20,556 nucleotides of DNA from Candidatus Parvarchaeota archaeon (GCA_016866895.1 VGKX01000004.1:1-20556), one strand, 5' to 3'; counted from the stretch's first letter, positions 1-7,150 are shown. The notes: generated by a model from the sequence alone, not told the origin. Numbers and translations are program-made.

Positions 1-189
1 GAGCAAATCCGGGTTTACCCCTTTGGTTGGCTTGTAGTTTGTGGCGACCGAATTTCCAACTTCATCAATCCAAACTTTCTCGAATGGAAATTGCTTGAGA
101 TATTCTTCACAAAGCTTTGCAACTTCCTGTTCCTTGAAGCTTGGGCTGGGAGTCTGCACCAGTTTGTCAAGAAATTCGATATGGTCCAT
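1..189 (-). CDS. lysK: [LysW]-lysine/ornithine hydrolase, N-terminal fragment (M20 peptidase family)
   Basis: Last step of the LysW pathway: a metal-dependent M20-family deacylase releases lysine or ornithine from the carrier. Only the first 63 codons lie in the window; the gene continues past base 1. The ATG at 189 opens a frame beginning MDHIEFLDKLVQTPSPSFKE, the usual N-terminal helix and 'PSxSxxE' turn of LysK/ArgE-like peptidases, followed by a region reading WIDEVGNSVATN that matches the family's first beta strands. No metal ligand is within the fragment, so the assignment rests on the N-terminus plus position immediately after lysJ (70 bases) in a complete lys cluster. It could be any M20 peptidase, but context makes LysK the best call. 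Confidence 0.8.
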   Translation of the reverse strand, partial: MDHIEFLDKLVQTPSPSFKEQEVAKLCEEYLKQFPFEKVWIDEVGNSVATNYKPTKGVNPDLL

Positions 190-258
190 AAATATAAACT
201 CCAAATATTTCAATCAAAAATTCAATCAAGAACTTAAATCAAAAACTTTTTCAAGAAT

Positions 259-1596
259 TTATTCTAGCACCCTGTCTAGCGCCGCAACTACCTCATCCAC
301 CTGCTCTTTGGTTATTATCAAAGGCGGAAGGAACCTTAATACCATATCTCCTGCAGGCAAAGCAAGCACGCCTTCCCCAATGAGCTTTGAGAGGTATTCT
401 TTTGAAGGCTTTTTGAGCTCTATTGCAACCATCAGCCCCTTTCCGCGAACTTCCCTGACCAGTTTCTTGGAAGTTTCAAATTCTTTTAGCCGCTCAAGAA
501 AATATTTGCCAACTGTGCCAGCATTTTCGCACATTTTCTCGTCCTTTATTGCCGCAAGCGATGCAATTCCCGCAGAAGCTGCCAAAGGGTTTCCGCCAAA
601 TGTCGACCCGTGCTGCTGCGGTGCAAAGTCAATACCCTGTCTTGCAATTATGGCTCCGCAAGGCACTCCGCCTGCTATGCCTTTTGCCATGCAGACAATG
701 TCAGCCTGGCAGTCAAAATGCTCAATTGCAAACATTTTTCCGCTCCTGCCAAATCCAGTCTGGATTTCATCTATTATTAGAAGCGTGCCCCACTTGTCGC
801 AAATCTCCCGCACTGCCTTAAAGTAACCTGCAGGCGGAGGCCTGACGCCTCCCTCTCCTTGGATTGGCTCAAGCACAACAGCGGCAATATCGTGGCTTGC
901 AATATTGGAGTTGATTTGAATATCATGGCTGCTTGTCTGATATTTTTGGCTTTCTTGGATTGCCTGGCTTTCCTGGTCTGTTTGACTTGTCAGGATTTTT
1001 TGTCTGGTCTGGTATGGTTGGCTTGCTTGGTTTGTCTGTTCGGTTGCTTGTGCAAATGCAGCCTCAAGGCTTGCAATGTCGCCAAAACGCACGCGCTTTA
1101 CTGGACCTATTAAAGGCTCGAATGGCTCGCGGTATTTTGGGTTGAATGTGAGGGCAAGGGAGCCTGTTGTCCTGCCATGAAAAGCATTCATTGCACAGAC
1201 AAACCCTTTTTTCTTTGTAAATGCGCGGGCAAGTTTTAGTGCTGCTTCCATTGCTTCGGTACCCGAGTTGCACAAGAAAACTTTTCCAGAACGCAGCTTC
1301 TCCCCAGGTGCAACTGACAATAGTTCCTGCTCAAATTCCATTCTCTGATGGTTTGGAAATACTTCCGGGCAGCAGACAAGGGTTTTTGCCTGCTGAGCAA
1401 TTGCATTTGAAACTTTTGGGTGGCAGTGGCCAATGACTCCAACACCGTGCCCCATGACACAATCAATGTATCTTTTCCCTGATTTATCGTAAAGATAAAC
1501 CCCTTCACCCTTCTGCGCGACAAAGGGACGTTTGTTGTAGCAGGAAAGCTCTGCGGCTTTTTCCCCCAGTATTATTTCATCGCTTGTCAATTCCAT
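259..1596 (-). CDS. lysJ: LysW-aminoadipate/glutamate semialdehyde aminotransferase with a large low-complexity insertion
   Basis: Class III PLP-dependent transaminase (ArgD/LysJ family) that converts the LysW-bound semialdehyde to LysW-lysine or LysW-ornithine. With the ATG at 1596 it has 445 residues. Visible motifs: NSGTEA (about 110-115), AFHGRTTGSLALT (about 138-150), LEPIQGEGGVRPP (about 242-254), the cofactor-binding DEIQTGFGRSG (276-286), and AKGIAGG with the PLP lysine at about 305. I prefer ATG 1596 over an in-frame TTG 27 bases upstream because GGTG lies a few bases before it. The protein is about 50 residues longer than usual because of a Gln/Ser/Thr-rich insert at residues about 182-236, between the FGDIASLEAAF helix and the IAAVVLEPIQG strand; all core motifs on both sides are intact. 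One enzyme probably serves both pathways. Confidence 0.93.
   Translation of the reverse strand: MELTSDEIILGEKAAELSCYNKRPFVAQKGEGVYLYDKSGKRYIDCVMGHGVGVIGHCHPKVSNAIAQQAKTLVCCPEVFPNHQRMEFEQELLSVAPGEKLRSGKVFLCNSGTEAMEAALKLARAFTKKKGFVCAMNAFHGRTTGSLALTFNPKYREPFEPLIGPVKRVRFGDIASLEAAFAQATEQTNQASQPYQTRQKILTSQTDQESQAIQESQKYQTSSHDIQINSNIASHDIAAVVLEPIQGEGGVRPPPAGYFKAVREICDKWGTLLIIDEIQTGFGRSGKMFAIEHFDCQADIVCMAKGIAGGVPCGAIIARQGIDFAPQQHGSTFGGNPLAASAGIASLAAIKDEKMCENAGTVGKYFLERLKEFETSKKLVREVRGKGLMVAIELKKPSKEYLSKLIGEGVLALPAGDMVLRFLPPLIITKEQVDEVVAALDRVLE
889..1053 (-). repeat. Low-complexity Gln/Ser/Thr-rich insert inside lysJ
   Basis: This stretch encodes about 55 residues dominated by Q, S, T and N, with recurring units such as SQTDQESQ, QESQKYQT and NQASQPYQT. 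SHDI appears twice, at the end of the insert and 11 residues earlier, as if a short segment had been duplicated. At the DNA level the plus strand shows degenerate repeats of the type TTGGCTTTCTTGG / CTGGCTTTCCTGG, in keeping with growth by slippage. The frame stays open across it. Confidence 0.75.
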
Positions 1597-1695
1597 TTTA
1601 TACACCACTTTGGATAAGCACAATTTCTGTTTCTGTTTCTATTAAACATATTACAATTTAGATATTCTGACTGGTGCTTTTTGCCTTCAATTTGA

Positions 1696-2583
1696 TTATT
1701 TCCTGCAGTGTGTTCCTGCCCCCAAAAGCAGTTTGCTGATAGGGGTTTCAACTGTGCCGTTCCCTATTATCACTTCCTCAACACCGCCGTCAAGAGCCTC
1801 TGCGCACGCAAATAATTTCTTTTTCATGCCGCCGCTTGCCTTGCCCCCGCCGGCATTTTCAATTGCAGATGCAAGCTCTTCGCGATTGAGAGTTTGAACC
1901 AAATCGTTTGGGAAATTTTTGTAATAGCCATCCACATCGGTTAGTGAAATGAAAATATCAGCATGCAGTTCCACGCCAACCATTGCAGCAAGCCTGTCGC
2001 CATCAACGTTGAGCGGCTGGCATGCCTCGCCCATTGCAAGTGCAGCAACAACAGGAGCATAGCCTTGTGACAAAAGCGTGTGCAAAAGAGAGCCATTGAT
2101 TTTCTCGATTTTGCCCGTGTAGTCGTCTCGGATAATTTTCTGCTTGCCTGATTCATCAACTGAAGTGACAACTTTTTGCCTTGCAAGAGTCAGCTTTCCA
2201 TCAAAACCAGAAAGCCCTACAGCATTAATGCCTTCTTTTTGAAGCGCAAGCACCACATTAGCACTCACCTCTCCGGCAAGGGCTAGCACAAAAACTTCAA
2301 TGACTTTCTGATTTGTGTAGCGGGATTTGAAGCCGCCAGGCGATGTGAGAAACTGCGGGGTTATGCCAAGTTTTTTGCAAAGCGAATTGATCTGGGCGCT
2401 TCCGCCATGCACAATAACAATAGAGTATTTTGATTGCAATGCTGCAATGTCTTTTGCAATAAAGCCTGGGTTGCTTGCAATGCTGCCGCCTATCTTGACA
2501 ACAACAATTGGTTTTTGATCAAGCTTTGTTCCAGCCGGCATATTTCCAGCCATTGAGTTTTCAGCTACAATTTTTTCCGCCAT
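1696..2583 (-). CDS. lysZ: [LysW]-aminoadipate/glutamate kinase
   Basis: Amino acid kinase family (ArgB/LysZ). It phosphorylates the side-chain carboxylate of the LysW-bound aminoadipate or glutamate with ATP. From the ATG at 2583 it has 295 residues. Motifs: VVKIGGSIA (about 28-36), IVHGGSAQINSLCKKLG (about 57-73), the substrate-binding LTSPGGFKSRYT region, PLNVDGDRLAA, and GGGKASGGMKKKLFACAEAL near the C-terminus, which binds nucleotide. Two ATGs overlap (2589 and 2583); AGGT seven bases before 2583 favours the second. About 26 residues precede the VVKIGGS strand, where most LysZ proteins start almost directly at it, so a later start (2553 or 2541) is possible. The gene begins 17 bases after the lysY stop, which implies co-transcription. 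Confidence 0.92.
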   Translation of the reverse strand: MAEKIVAENSMAGNMPAGTKLDQKPIVVVKIGGSIASNPGFIAKDIAALQSKYSIVIVHGGSAQINSLCKKLGITPQFLTSPGGFKSRYTNQKVIEVFVLALAGEVSANVVLALQKEGINAVGLSGFDGKLTLARQKVVTSVDESGKQKIIRDDYTGKIEKINGSLLHTLLSQGYAPVVAALAMGEACQPLNVDGDRLAAMVGVELHADIFISLTDVDGYYKNFPNDLVQTLNREELASAIENAGGGKASGGMKKKLFACAEALDGGVEEVIIGNGTVETPISKLLLGAGTHCRK

Positions 2584-2600
2584 GATCATAACCTATTTTT

Positions 2601-3653
2601 CTAAAGTGGGTGGAAGCCCGGCTGCCACAAGCCTGTTTTCTCATCCAAACCATTCATTAGATTAAAACACTGGATTGCCTGCCCGCCACTTCCCTTGACA
2701 AGATTATCAATGGCGCTCATCCCAATTATCCTGCCTTTTTCCTCATCAAGCTCAAAGCCAATGTCAACAAAATTGGAGCCCACAACTGGCTTTGGCTCAG
2801 GATATCTGTAAAGCGTTTCCTTGTCTTTGACAAGCCTTACAAATGACGAGCCCGAGTAAAATGAGCGGTAAGCCTTCCAAACATCCACATCTGCGGTTTT
2901 GCCTGCAAGCCTTGCGTGTATTGTGGTGAGTATGCCCCTCACCATTTCAACTGCATGCGGCGTGAGGCCAACTGAAATTGGCGCGCCTGCTATTGCAGAA
3001 AGCTCCTGCTCTATTTCAGCAGTATGCCTATGCTTTGATGGCTTGTAGGAGCGCACAGTACCGGACCTTTCAGGGTGATGCGTTGATATGTCAAAGCCGG
3101 CGCCGCCTGCTGACGAGCCGATTTTTGAGTCTGCGATAATTCCCTCCGGCAGTATTATCTTGTTTTTTACAAGAGGGGCTAGTGCAAGTATCGCCGAGGT
3201 TGCAAGGCAGCCGGCGCAAGCCACAAGTTTTGCTTTTTTTATTTCCTCGCGGTGAAGCTCGGGAATGCCGTATACTGATTTTGGCAGCAGTTCGGGGTTT
3301 GGGTGCACGCCGTAGTATTTGGCATAAACGTCCTTGTTTTTAAGGCGAAAATCTGCAGACAAATCAATGATTTTTGCGCCAGTTTCCATAAACTGTTTGA
3401 CATAAGGCGAAGCGGTTTTGTGGGGTGTGCAGATAAAAATCGTGTCAACATCGGTTTTCAATTCCTTGACAGGGGTGAATGCAAGTTGCGTGAAACCGCG
3501 AAGATTTGGATTGAGTTTTGTGACTGCAGTGCCTGCAAATCTCTCCGAAGTCACCTGCACAAGCTCGATTTGCGGGTGCATCAGGGCCAGGCGCAAAAGC
3601 TCGCCGCCAGTATAACCTGACGCGCCAATAATTGATGCGCGTATTTTTTCCAT
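2601..3653 (-). CDS. lysY: [LysW]-aminoadipyl/glutamyl phosphate reductase
   Basis: NADPH-dependent reductase of the ArgC/LysY family; it makes the LysW-bound semialdehyde from the acyl phosphate. It has 350 residues. The N-terminal Rossmann loop GASGYTGGE is at 10-18, DLSADFRL at 97-104, and the catalytic cysteine is C149 in ACAGCLATS. That site has GCxAT rather than the GCYPT of ordinary ArgC, which is typical of LysY. GLTPHAVEMVRGI and a C-terminal DNLVKGSGGQAIQCFNLM match the family's substrate and dimer regions. The start at 3653 is supported by GGTGAT six bases upstream. It sits between lysX copy 1 (56 bases upstream) and lysZ. Confidence 0.94.
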   Translation of the reverse strand: MEKIRASIIGASGYTGGELLRLALMHPQIELVQVTSERFAGTAVTKLNPNLRGFTQLAFTPVKELKTDVDTIFICTPHKTASPYVKQFMETGAKIIDLSADFRLKNKDVYAKYYGVHPNPELLPKSVYGIPELHREEIKKAKLVACAGCLATSAILALAPLVKNKIILPEGIIADSKIGSSAGGAGFDISTHHPERSGTVRSYKPSKHRHTAEIEQELSAIAGAPISVGLTPHAVEMVRGILTTIHARLAGKTADVDVWKAYRSFYSGSSFVRLVKDKETLYRYPEPKPVVGSNFVDIGFELDEEKGRIIGMSAIDNLVKGSGGQAIQCFNLMNGLDEKTGLWQPGFHPL

Positions 3654-3709
3654 ATGAAATCACCAGTTTGATAATAGGTATTGGGAGTTGATTGGCTTTT
3701 TTATATATA

Positions 3710-4591
3710 CTATTTAGCCTGGGATTTGAGCCACTGCACAATTTTTTCTGCAACATTGACTCCCCCAATTTCCATTGAATTGCGAAAATCTATATTATGA
3801 TTGATTTCATGCACAACAAAACCGCCTTCCTTTGACTCCATCAGATCAACACCATAGATTCCATCATCAACAATAGAAACTGCCTTGAGAACAAGCTCCT
3901 CAAGCTCAGAGGTTATTTGGAACTTTTGCGCCACGCCGCCTGAACTTGTGTTGGTTATGAATTGTGAGCCGTTTGCCGATTTTCGATAAATCGTGTAAAG
4001 CACCTCCTTCCCTACAACAACTGCGCGAATATCCCTCCCCGGCTTTTCAATGTGCTTCTGAAGATAGTAGATGCGGTTTTGCGCATTGCCAAGCACCTCG
4101 CGCGACTCAATTACCGCCTCGGCAGAATCCTTGTCGTTTAACCTGCTTACAAGCCTGCCCCACGAGCCAATAGTGGGCTTTATCACGCACGGGTAGCCAA
4201 GTTCCCCGATGGCTTTTTGCGCAGACTCCGGAGAATAGGCGAGATATGTTTTTGGGGTTGGAATGCCGTTTTTTGCAAGAAGTATTGAAGTGTGTGCCTT
4301 GTCGCCGCAAACAAGCTGGCTTTTCAGGGAATTGACAATTTGGCTTCCCTGTGCCCCAAAATGCATTGTGGAGTAGAGTGAACGGTAGTATGAGCTTGAG
4401 CGCTGGAGAATGATGTCCAGGGCTTTCTGTGCACAGCCCGTTGGTGATTCGCTGCCTTCTTGCCCCGTTATGGGCAGGACAAAATCAGTGTCGCACATTG
4501 GCTCAAGCTCAATGCCTGCTTTTTTTCCTTCCTCAAGCAACATGCGGTTCTCCGCTGTGATTATTGTGTAGATAAGTCCGAATTTTGCCAT
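3710..4591 (-). CDS. LysX/ArgX-type ATP-grasp ligase, copy 1 (divergent substrate loops)
   Basis: ATP-grasp ligase that joins the alpha-amino group of aminoadipate or glutamate to the C-terminal Glu of LysW. From ATG 4591 it has 293 residues; an in-frame TTG sits 6 bases upstream. Nucleotide-binding motifs are intact: GYPCVIKPTIGSWGRL (about 132-147), KPGRDIRAVVVG (about 183-194), GVDLMES (about 247-253) and the metal-binding HEINHNIDFRNS (about 261-272). It differs from copy 2 and from Thermus LysX (as I remember it) in the loop after the central strands, NTSSGGVAQKFQ instead of NTxRGGxAENCP, and at the C-terminus, MEIGGVNVAEK instead of xxxTGVxIPGx. I infer a different amino acid substrate, possibly glutamate (ArgX function), but the sequence alone does not prove it. 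It lies directly upstream of lysY and 164 bases after lysW copy 1. Confidence 0.85.
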   Translation of the reverse strand: MAKFGLIYTIITAENRMLLEEGKKAGIELEPMCDTDFVLPITGQEGSESPTGCAQKALDIILQRSSSYYRSLYSTMHFGAQGSQIVNSLKSQLVCGDKAHTSILLAKNGIPTPKTYLAYSPESAQKAIGELGYPCVIKPTIGSWGRLVSRLNDKDSAEAVIESREVLGNAQNRIYYLQKHIEKPGRDIRAVVVGKEVLYTIYRKSANGSQFITNTSSGGVAQKFQITSELEELVLKAVSIVDDGIYGVDLMESKEGGFVVHEINHNIDFRNSMEIGGVNVAEKIVQWLKSQAK

Positions 4592-4685
4592 TGTCAATCA
4601 ACCCTTATACAGCCAGAAGCATGTTGCCATGCCGCCGGTCATGCACTGCCGCGTTAAAACCATTTGTTTGCTTGCGGCGAATTGC

Positions 4686-4749
4686 AAAAAATAGAAGATA
4701 AAAATAAAGGCAGTGGATGGCAAAATAAGATAACTGCGAAAAGCCGCAG
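4686..4749 (-). terminator. Possible weak terminator between lysW copy 1 and lysX copy 1
   Basis: Right after the lysW copy 1 stop, a 5-bp inverted repeat (4734-4738 with 4745-4749, six-base loop) is followed on the minus strand by two T-rich tracts (4686-4691 and 4698-4708). Archaeal termination usually needs only a T-rich tract, so partial read-through termination is plausible. It would raise carrier mRNA over ligase mRNA. The rest of the 4592-4755 gap holds no gene that I can see. Confidence 0.3.
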
Positions 4750-4755
4750 CCGTTC

Positions 4756-4920
4756 CTACTCGCCCCAGTCCTCGTCAACCTGCGGAGCAGACTCAAGCTT
4801 GAGTGGAGTTACGGACCTTACTTCCATTTTAGTGCCGCAGTCGCAGCATGATATGATTTCGCCAAGCATTGGTTGCGTTCCAATTGTCAGGTTTCCCGCA
4901 CATTCTATGCATTCGGTCAT
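4756..4920 (-). CDS. lysW: LysW amino-group carrier protein, copy 1
   Basis: Small zinc-ribbon carrier whose C-terminal glutamate gamma-carboxyl is attached to the amino group of the pathway intermediate, protecting it through the kinase, reductase and aminotransferase steps. It has 54 residues and ends in the diagnostic VDEDWGE. Zinc ligands are C4 and C7 (MTECIEC) and C25 and C28 (SCCDCG), with an extra cysteine C26 not seen in copy 2. By my count 31 of 54 residues match copy 2. It has its own likely promoter and an inverted repeat upstream, is 174 bases downstream of lysX copy 2, and is probably the partner of lysX copy 1. Confidence 0.95.
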   Translation of the reverse strand: MTECIECAGNLTIGTQPMLGEIISCCDCGTKMEVRSVTPLKLESAPQVDEDWGE

Positions 4921-4932
4921 TTGTTATCCCTC

Positions 4933-4960
4933 ATCCCATCCATTTTAGAAAGGATGGGAT
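4933..4960 (-). promoter_or_regulatory. Perfect 9-bp inverted repeat at the predicted start of the lysW copy 1 transcript
   Basis: ATCCCATCC at 4933-4941 is the exact reverse complement of 4952-4960, around a 10-base AT-rich centre. The TATA-like box at 4978-4985 predicts a transcription start near 4956, so the palindrome straddles or just follows the start and ends 13 bases before the lysW ATG. It could be a DNA operator or a 5'-leader hairpin that hides the start region. There is no T-tract, so it is not a terminator. Confidence 0.55.
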
Positions 4961-4977
4961 TTGTGCACCTTGTCTTG

Positions 4978-4985
4978 CTTATAAA
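4978..4985 (-). promoter_or_regulatory. TATA box for lysW copy 1
   Basis: Minus strand reads TTTATAAG here, a good archaeal TATA element, 58 bases before the lysW copy 1 start codon. It lies in the 174-base gap after lysX copy 2 and suggests that this half of the cluster can be transcribed independently. The rest of the gap (4986-5094) holds a GTGCGCGCAC palindrome at 5060-5069 and nothing else that I recognise. Confidence 0.5.
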
Positions 4986-5094
4986 CATTGCGTGCGCAGG
5001 ACAACAAAAATAAAACAAACTGTTGCAATTGAAACAAAACCTTGAAGTTCACCTCGGTTGTGCGCGCACGCACAAAGATTCGCGCGATGAGCGG

Positions 5095-5964
5095 TTAGCT
5101 TTTCGCCTCTTTTTTTAGCCACTCGATCATCTTGCCGGGTATGTTGACGCCTGTTGGCGTGATGGAATTTCGAAACTCGGTTGTGTGGTTTATCTCATGC
5201 ACGACAAAACCCCCTTCCTTTGACTCCATCAAGTCAACACCATAGATTCCCTTGTCAACAATCGAAACTGCACGCAGTATTATCTCGCGCATCTGGCCTG
5301 TGACAGGGCAGTTTTCAGCCCTGCCGCCCCTTCCCGTATTGGTCAGCCAGCCCGATTTTTCAGTTGAGATGCGATAGATTGCCGCAATAACTTCATCGCC
5401 GACTACAAAGGCGCGAATGTCACGGCCAGGCTTGTCAATGTGCTCCTGAAGGTAGTATATTTGCTGCCATGGGCCGCCAAGCACCTCCCGGGACTCAAGT
5501 ATTGCCTCAGCCGCATCACGGTCATTAATCCGATTCACCATTCTTGCCCAAGAGCCAATTGTTGGCTTGATGACGCAAGGGTAGCCAAGTGAGTCGATTG
5601 CCTGCATTGCAGATTCCTTTGAGCAGGAGACAAACGTTCTTGGGGTGGCAACACCCGCCTTTGCAAGCAGTGCGGATGAATATGCCTTGTCGCCGCAAAT
5701 CTGCTGTGTGCGTAGCGAATTGACAACCCTGCTTCCTGCCGCCTCAAAAAAAAGCGTTGTATAGAGAGTCCTTGTAAAAGAGCTTGACCTTTGCAGGACC
5801 ATTTCAGGCAAGGCGCTTTTGTTTTTGGCAACACTAACATCAGTGACTGGCATTAAAAGCTCGGAATCATTGTATCGGGCAAACTCAACGCCCTGTTTTT
5901 TGCCTTCTTCAAGAAGAAGCTTGTTTTCAGCCGTGATTATTGTATAAACCATGCCAAGTTCCAT
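5095..5964 (-). CDS. lysX: LysX-type ATP-grasp ligase, copy 2 (canonical substrate loops)
   Basis: ATP-grasp ligase that charges LysW with aminoadipate and/or glutamate. It has 289 residues. Motifs: GYPCVIKPTIGSWARM (127-142), DKPGRDIRAFVVG (177-189), NTGRGGRAENCPVT (209-222), YGVDLMESKEGGFVVHEINH (241-260), TTEFRNSITPTGVNIPGK (261-278). The RGGxAENCP loop and NHTxEFxNS...TGVxIPG tail agree with Thermus thermophilus LysX as I recall it, so this copy is the better candidate for aminoadipate or for dual use. The start at 5964 is supported by AGGTGC about 8 bases upstream. It follows lysW copy 2 by 23 bases and surely shares its transcript. Its first ~40 residues parallel copy 1 closely, so the two copies are paralogues. 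Confidence 0.9.
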   Translation of the reverse strand: MELGMVYTIITAENKLLLEEGKKQGVEFARYNDSELLMPVTDVSVAKNKSALPEMVLQRSSSFTRTLYTTLFFEAAGSRVVNSLRTQQICGDKAYSSALLAKAGVATPRTFVSCSKESAMQAIDSLGYPCVIKPTIGSWARMVNRINDRDAAEAILESREVLGGPWQQIYYLQEHIDKPGRDIRAFVVGDEVIAAIYRISTEKSGWLTNTGRGGRAENCPVTGQMREIILRAVSIVDKGIYGVDLMESKEGGFVVHEINHTTEFRNSITPTGVNIPGKMIEWLKKEAKS

Positions 5965-5987
5965 AGCGCAAGCACCTAAACAATTTC

Positions 5988-6152
5988 TTACTCGCCCCAG
6001 TCCTCCTGCACCTCCGGAGCCTTTGCAAGGCTTGGAGGAGAGACGGATTTGACCTCAAGTTTTGTTCCGCAATCGGGGCATGTGATTATCTCCCCAACCT
6101 CGGTGCCCTCTTTTAGGGTTATTTGTGATGCGCATTCCGTGCATTCGACCAT
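5988..6152 (-). CDS. lysW: LysW amino-group carrier protein, copy 2
   Basis: Second 54-residue carrier, ending EVQEDWGE with the acceptor glutamate at the C-terminus. Zinc ligands are C4 and C7 (VECTEC) and C25 and C28 (TCPDCG). The frame is open 12 codons further upstream, but ATG 6152 is the start: GGAGAGGAG lies about six bases before it, and the length then equals copy 1 exactly. It heads the minus-strand lys cluster and is followed after 23 bases by lysX copy 2. Its promoter is probably the TATA box near 6265. The family is acidic and binds the basic grooves of LysX, LysZ, LysY, LysJ and LysK. Confidence 0.95.
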   Translation of the reverse strand: MVECTECASQITLKEGTEVGEIITCPDCGTKLEVKSVSPPSLAKAPEVQEDWGE

Positions 6153-6260
6153 AGCAAATCTCCTCTCCAACAATTCTTTTTCCGACAATAAACTTGATGT
6201 ATCGGCAACATTTGGGCGTGGAGTCGAATAAGCCCAACGCTGCTTGATAATCAGTTTTTG

Positions 6261-6268
6261 TTTATAAC
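6261..6268 (-). promoter_or_regulatory. TATA box of the lys cluster
   Basis: Minus strand reads GTTATAAA within AAAGTTATAAACAAA. A start near 6238 would give an 85-base leader before lysW copy 2. The 18-base motif shared with the lrp region lies 35 bases further upstream. Confidence 0.5.
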
Positions 6269-6288
6269 TTTTCCCAAAAGGTGATAAA

Positions 6289-6320
6289 ACTGCACGTGGC
6301 AGTGCTAAAAAGGCATTAGT
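6289..6320. promoter_or_regulatory. Candidate Lrp-type operator, lys cluster site
   Basis: Two linked elements: an inverted repeat ACTGC-N5-GCAGT at 6289-6303 and the sequence TGCTAAAAAGGCATTAGT at 6303-6320. The second differs by one base from 8716-8733 beside the lrp gene. It sits just upstream of the lys TATA box, where archaeal regulators that activate or block TBP/TFB often bind. The remainder of 6153-6390 contains no gene that I can support. Confidence 0.4.
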
Positions 6321-6390
6321 TCGGCGATTGGCGAAAGCAAAAATGCGAAAAAATTATGGAAAACAAAGACAGGCAACAAAAGAGGAATAT

Positions 6391-7134
6391 TCAAATTTTC
6401 CTTGCAACAAGGGTGATGAAGCTTCCGTCTGCGCCTTTTTTTCCTTTTTTGTAAGCCTGCTCGATTTGCCAATCCACCACCTCAAACCCTATTGCCTCAA
6501 GGTAAGTAGGGATTTCAAGTGTGGTTTTTGGCCTTTTGGATGAAAACAGCTTGTAAATGCCCGTGTTTTTCCCGTTGTTGAGAAAAAGAAGCCCGCCTGG
6601 GTTGAGAAGAGCCCGTGCAAGCGAAAGAAATTTTTTGTAGTCAATGTAATTTAGCACCTGTGAGGCGATAATGGCACCAAATGAGACTTGGCCAAGACCC
6701 AACTTCTCAAATCGCCTCTTGTGCAGTTTTTGGACCTGCTTTACAGATGCAGATGAAAAGTCAATGTTGACAATATTTATTGTTTTTCCAAACTGCGCGG
6801 ATAGCGCCATAATGATGTATGGGTCTTTTTCCCAGTAGAAAATCCTTGAGCCTGGGAAATCGGAAGGTGTTGCAAGAGGGTGCAGGCACGGGCCTGCTTC
6901 GAGTATTGGCGAAGTGATTTTGTGTTTGTGTTCGTCGATAAATAACCGAAGCTTTTGGCTGCGCTTCTTCATTAGTGCCATGTTCTTCCAGCTGAAGGTA
7001 TTCCCATAGGGGCTCTCCTTATAAAACGCATTGGCACGCTTGTTTGAAAACAGTCCGCTTGTGATTTGTAGCCCGCTACTGTGCTTGTATATGAACGTAC
7101 TTGGCCTTAGTAATTCCAGTTGTGAGCTTGTCAT
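6391..7134 (-). CDS. Degenerate class I SAM-methyltransferase-like protein
   Basis: A 247-residue protein with the order of a class I methyltransferase fold: ILEAGPCLHPLA (about 77-88) in place of the glycine-rich motif I, FYWEKDPY (about 99-106) ending strand 2 with an acidic residue, NIVNIDF (about 119-125), SFGAIIASQVLNYID (about 150-164) as motif IV, and ALLNPGGLLFLNNG (about 175-188) as the post-motif strand. Motif I lacks the usual GxGxG, so SAM binding is uncertain. The N-terminal 60 residues are of unknown kind. The gene looks leaderless: a TATA box lies 24 bases upstream of the ATG. The adjacent upstream gene has an almost identical promoter, which suggests paired expression. No substrate can be inferred. 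Confidence 0.6.
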   Translation of the reverse strand: MTSSQLELLRPSTFIYKHSSGLQITSGLFSNKRANAFYKESPYGNTFSWKNMALMKKRSQKLRLFIDEHKHKITSPILEAGPCLHPLATPSDFPGSRIFYWEKDPYIIMALSAQFGKTINIVNIDFSSASVKQVQKLHKRRFEKLGLGQVSFGAIIASQVLNYIDYKKFLSLARALLNPGGLLFLNNGKNTGIYKLFSSKRPKTTLEIPTYLEAIGFEVVDWQIEQAYKKGKKGADGSFITLVARKI

Positions 7135-7150
7135 GTTGTAATTACTGTTA

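Noticed and set aside
41..826. 261-residue open frame on the plus strand
   Set aside because: It lies antisense to the end of lysJ and the start of lysK, whose protein motifs are clear. Its product is Ser/Phe-rich without any domain.
859..1145. Hydrophobic Leu/Cys-rich frames on the plus strand
   Set aside because: They are the complement of the Gln-rich insert of lysJ. The apparent membrane-like sequence is only the antisense reading of repeated CAA/CAG-type codons.
5060..5069. GTGCGCGCAC palindrome after lysX copy 2 as a terminator
   Set aside because: No T-tract on either strand next to it. Short GC palindromes of this size occur often by chance.
6328..6543. 71-residue plus-strand frame from a TTG
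   Set aside because: It overlaps the 3' end of the methyltransferase-like gene on the opposite strand, has no ribosome binding site and no recognisable pattern.
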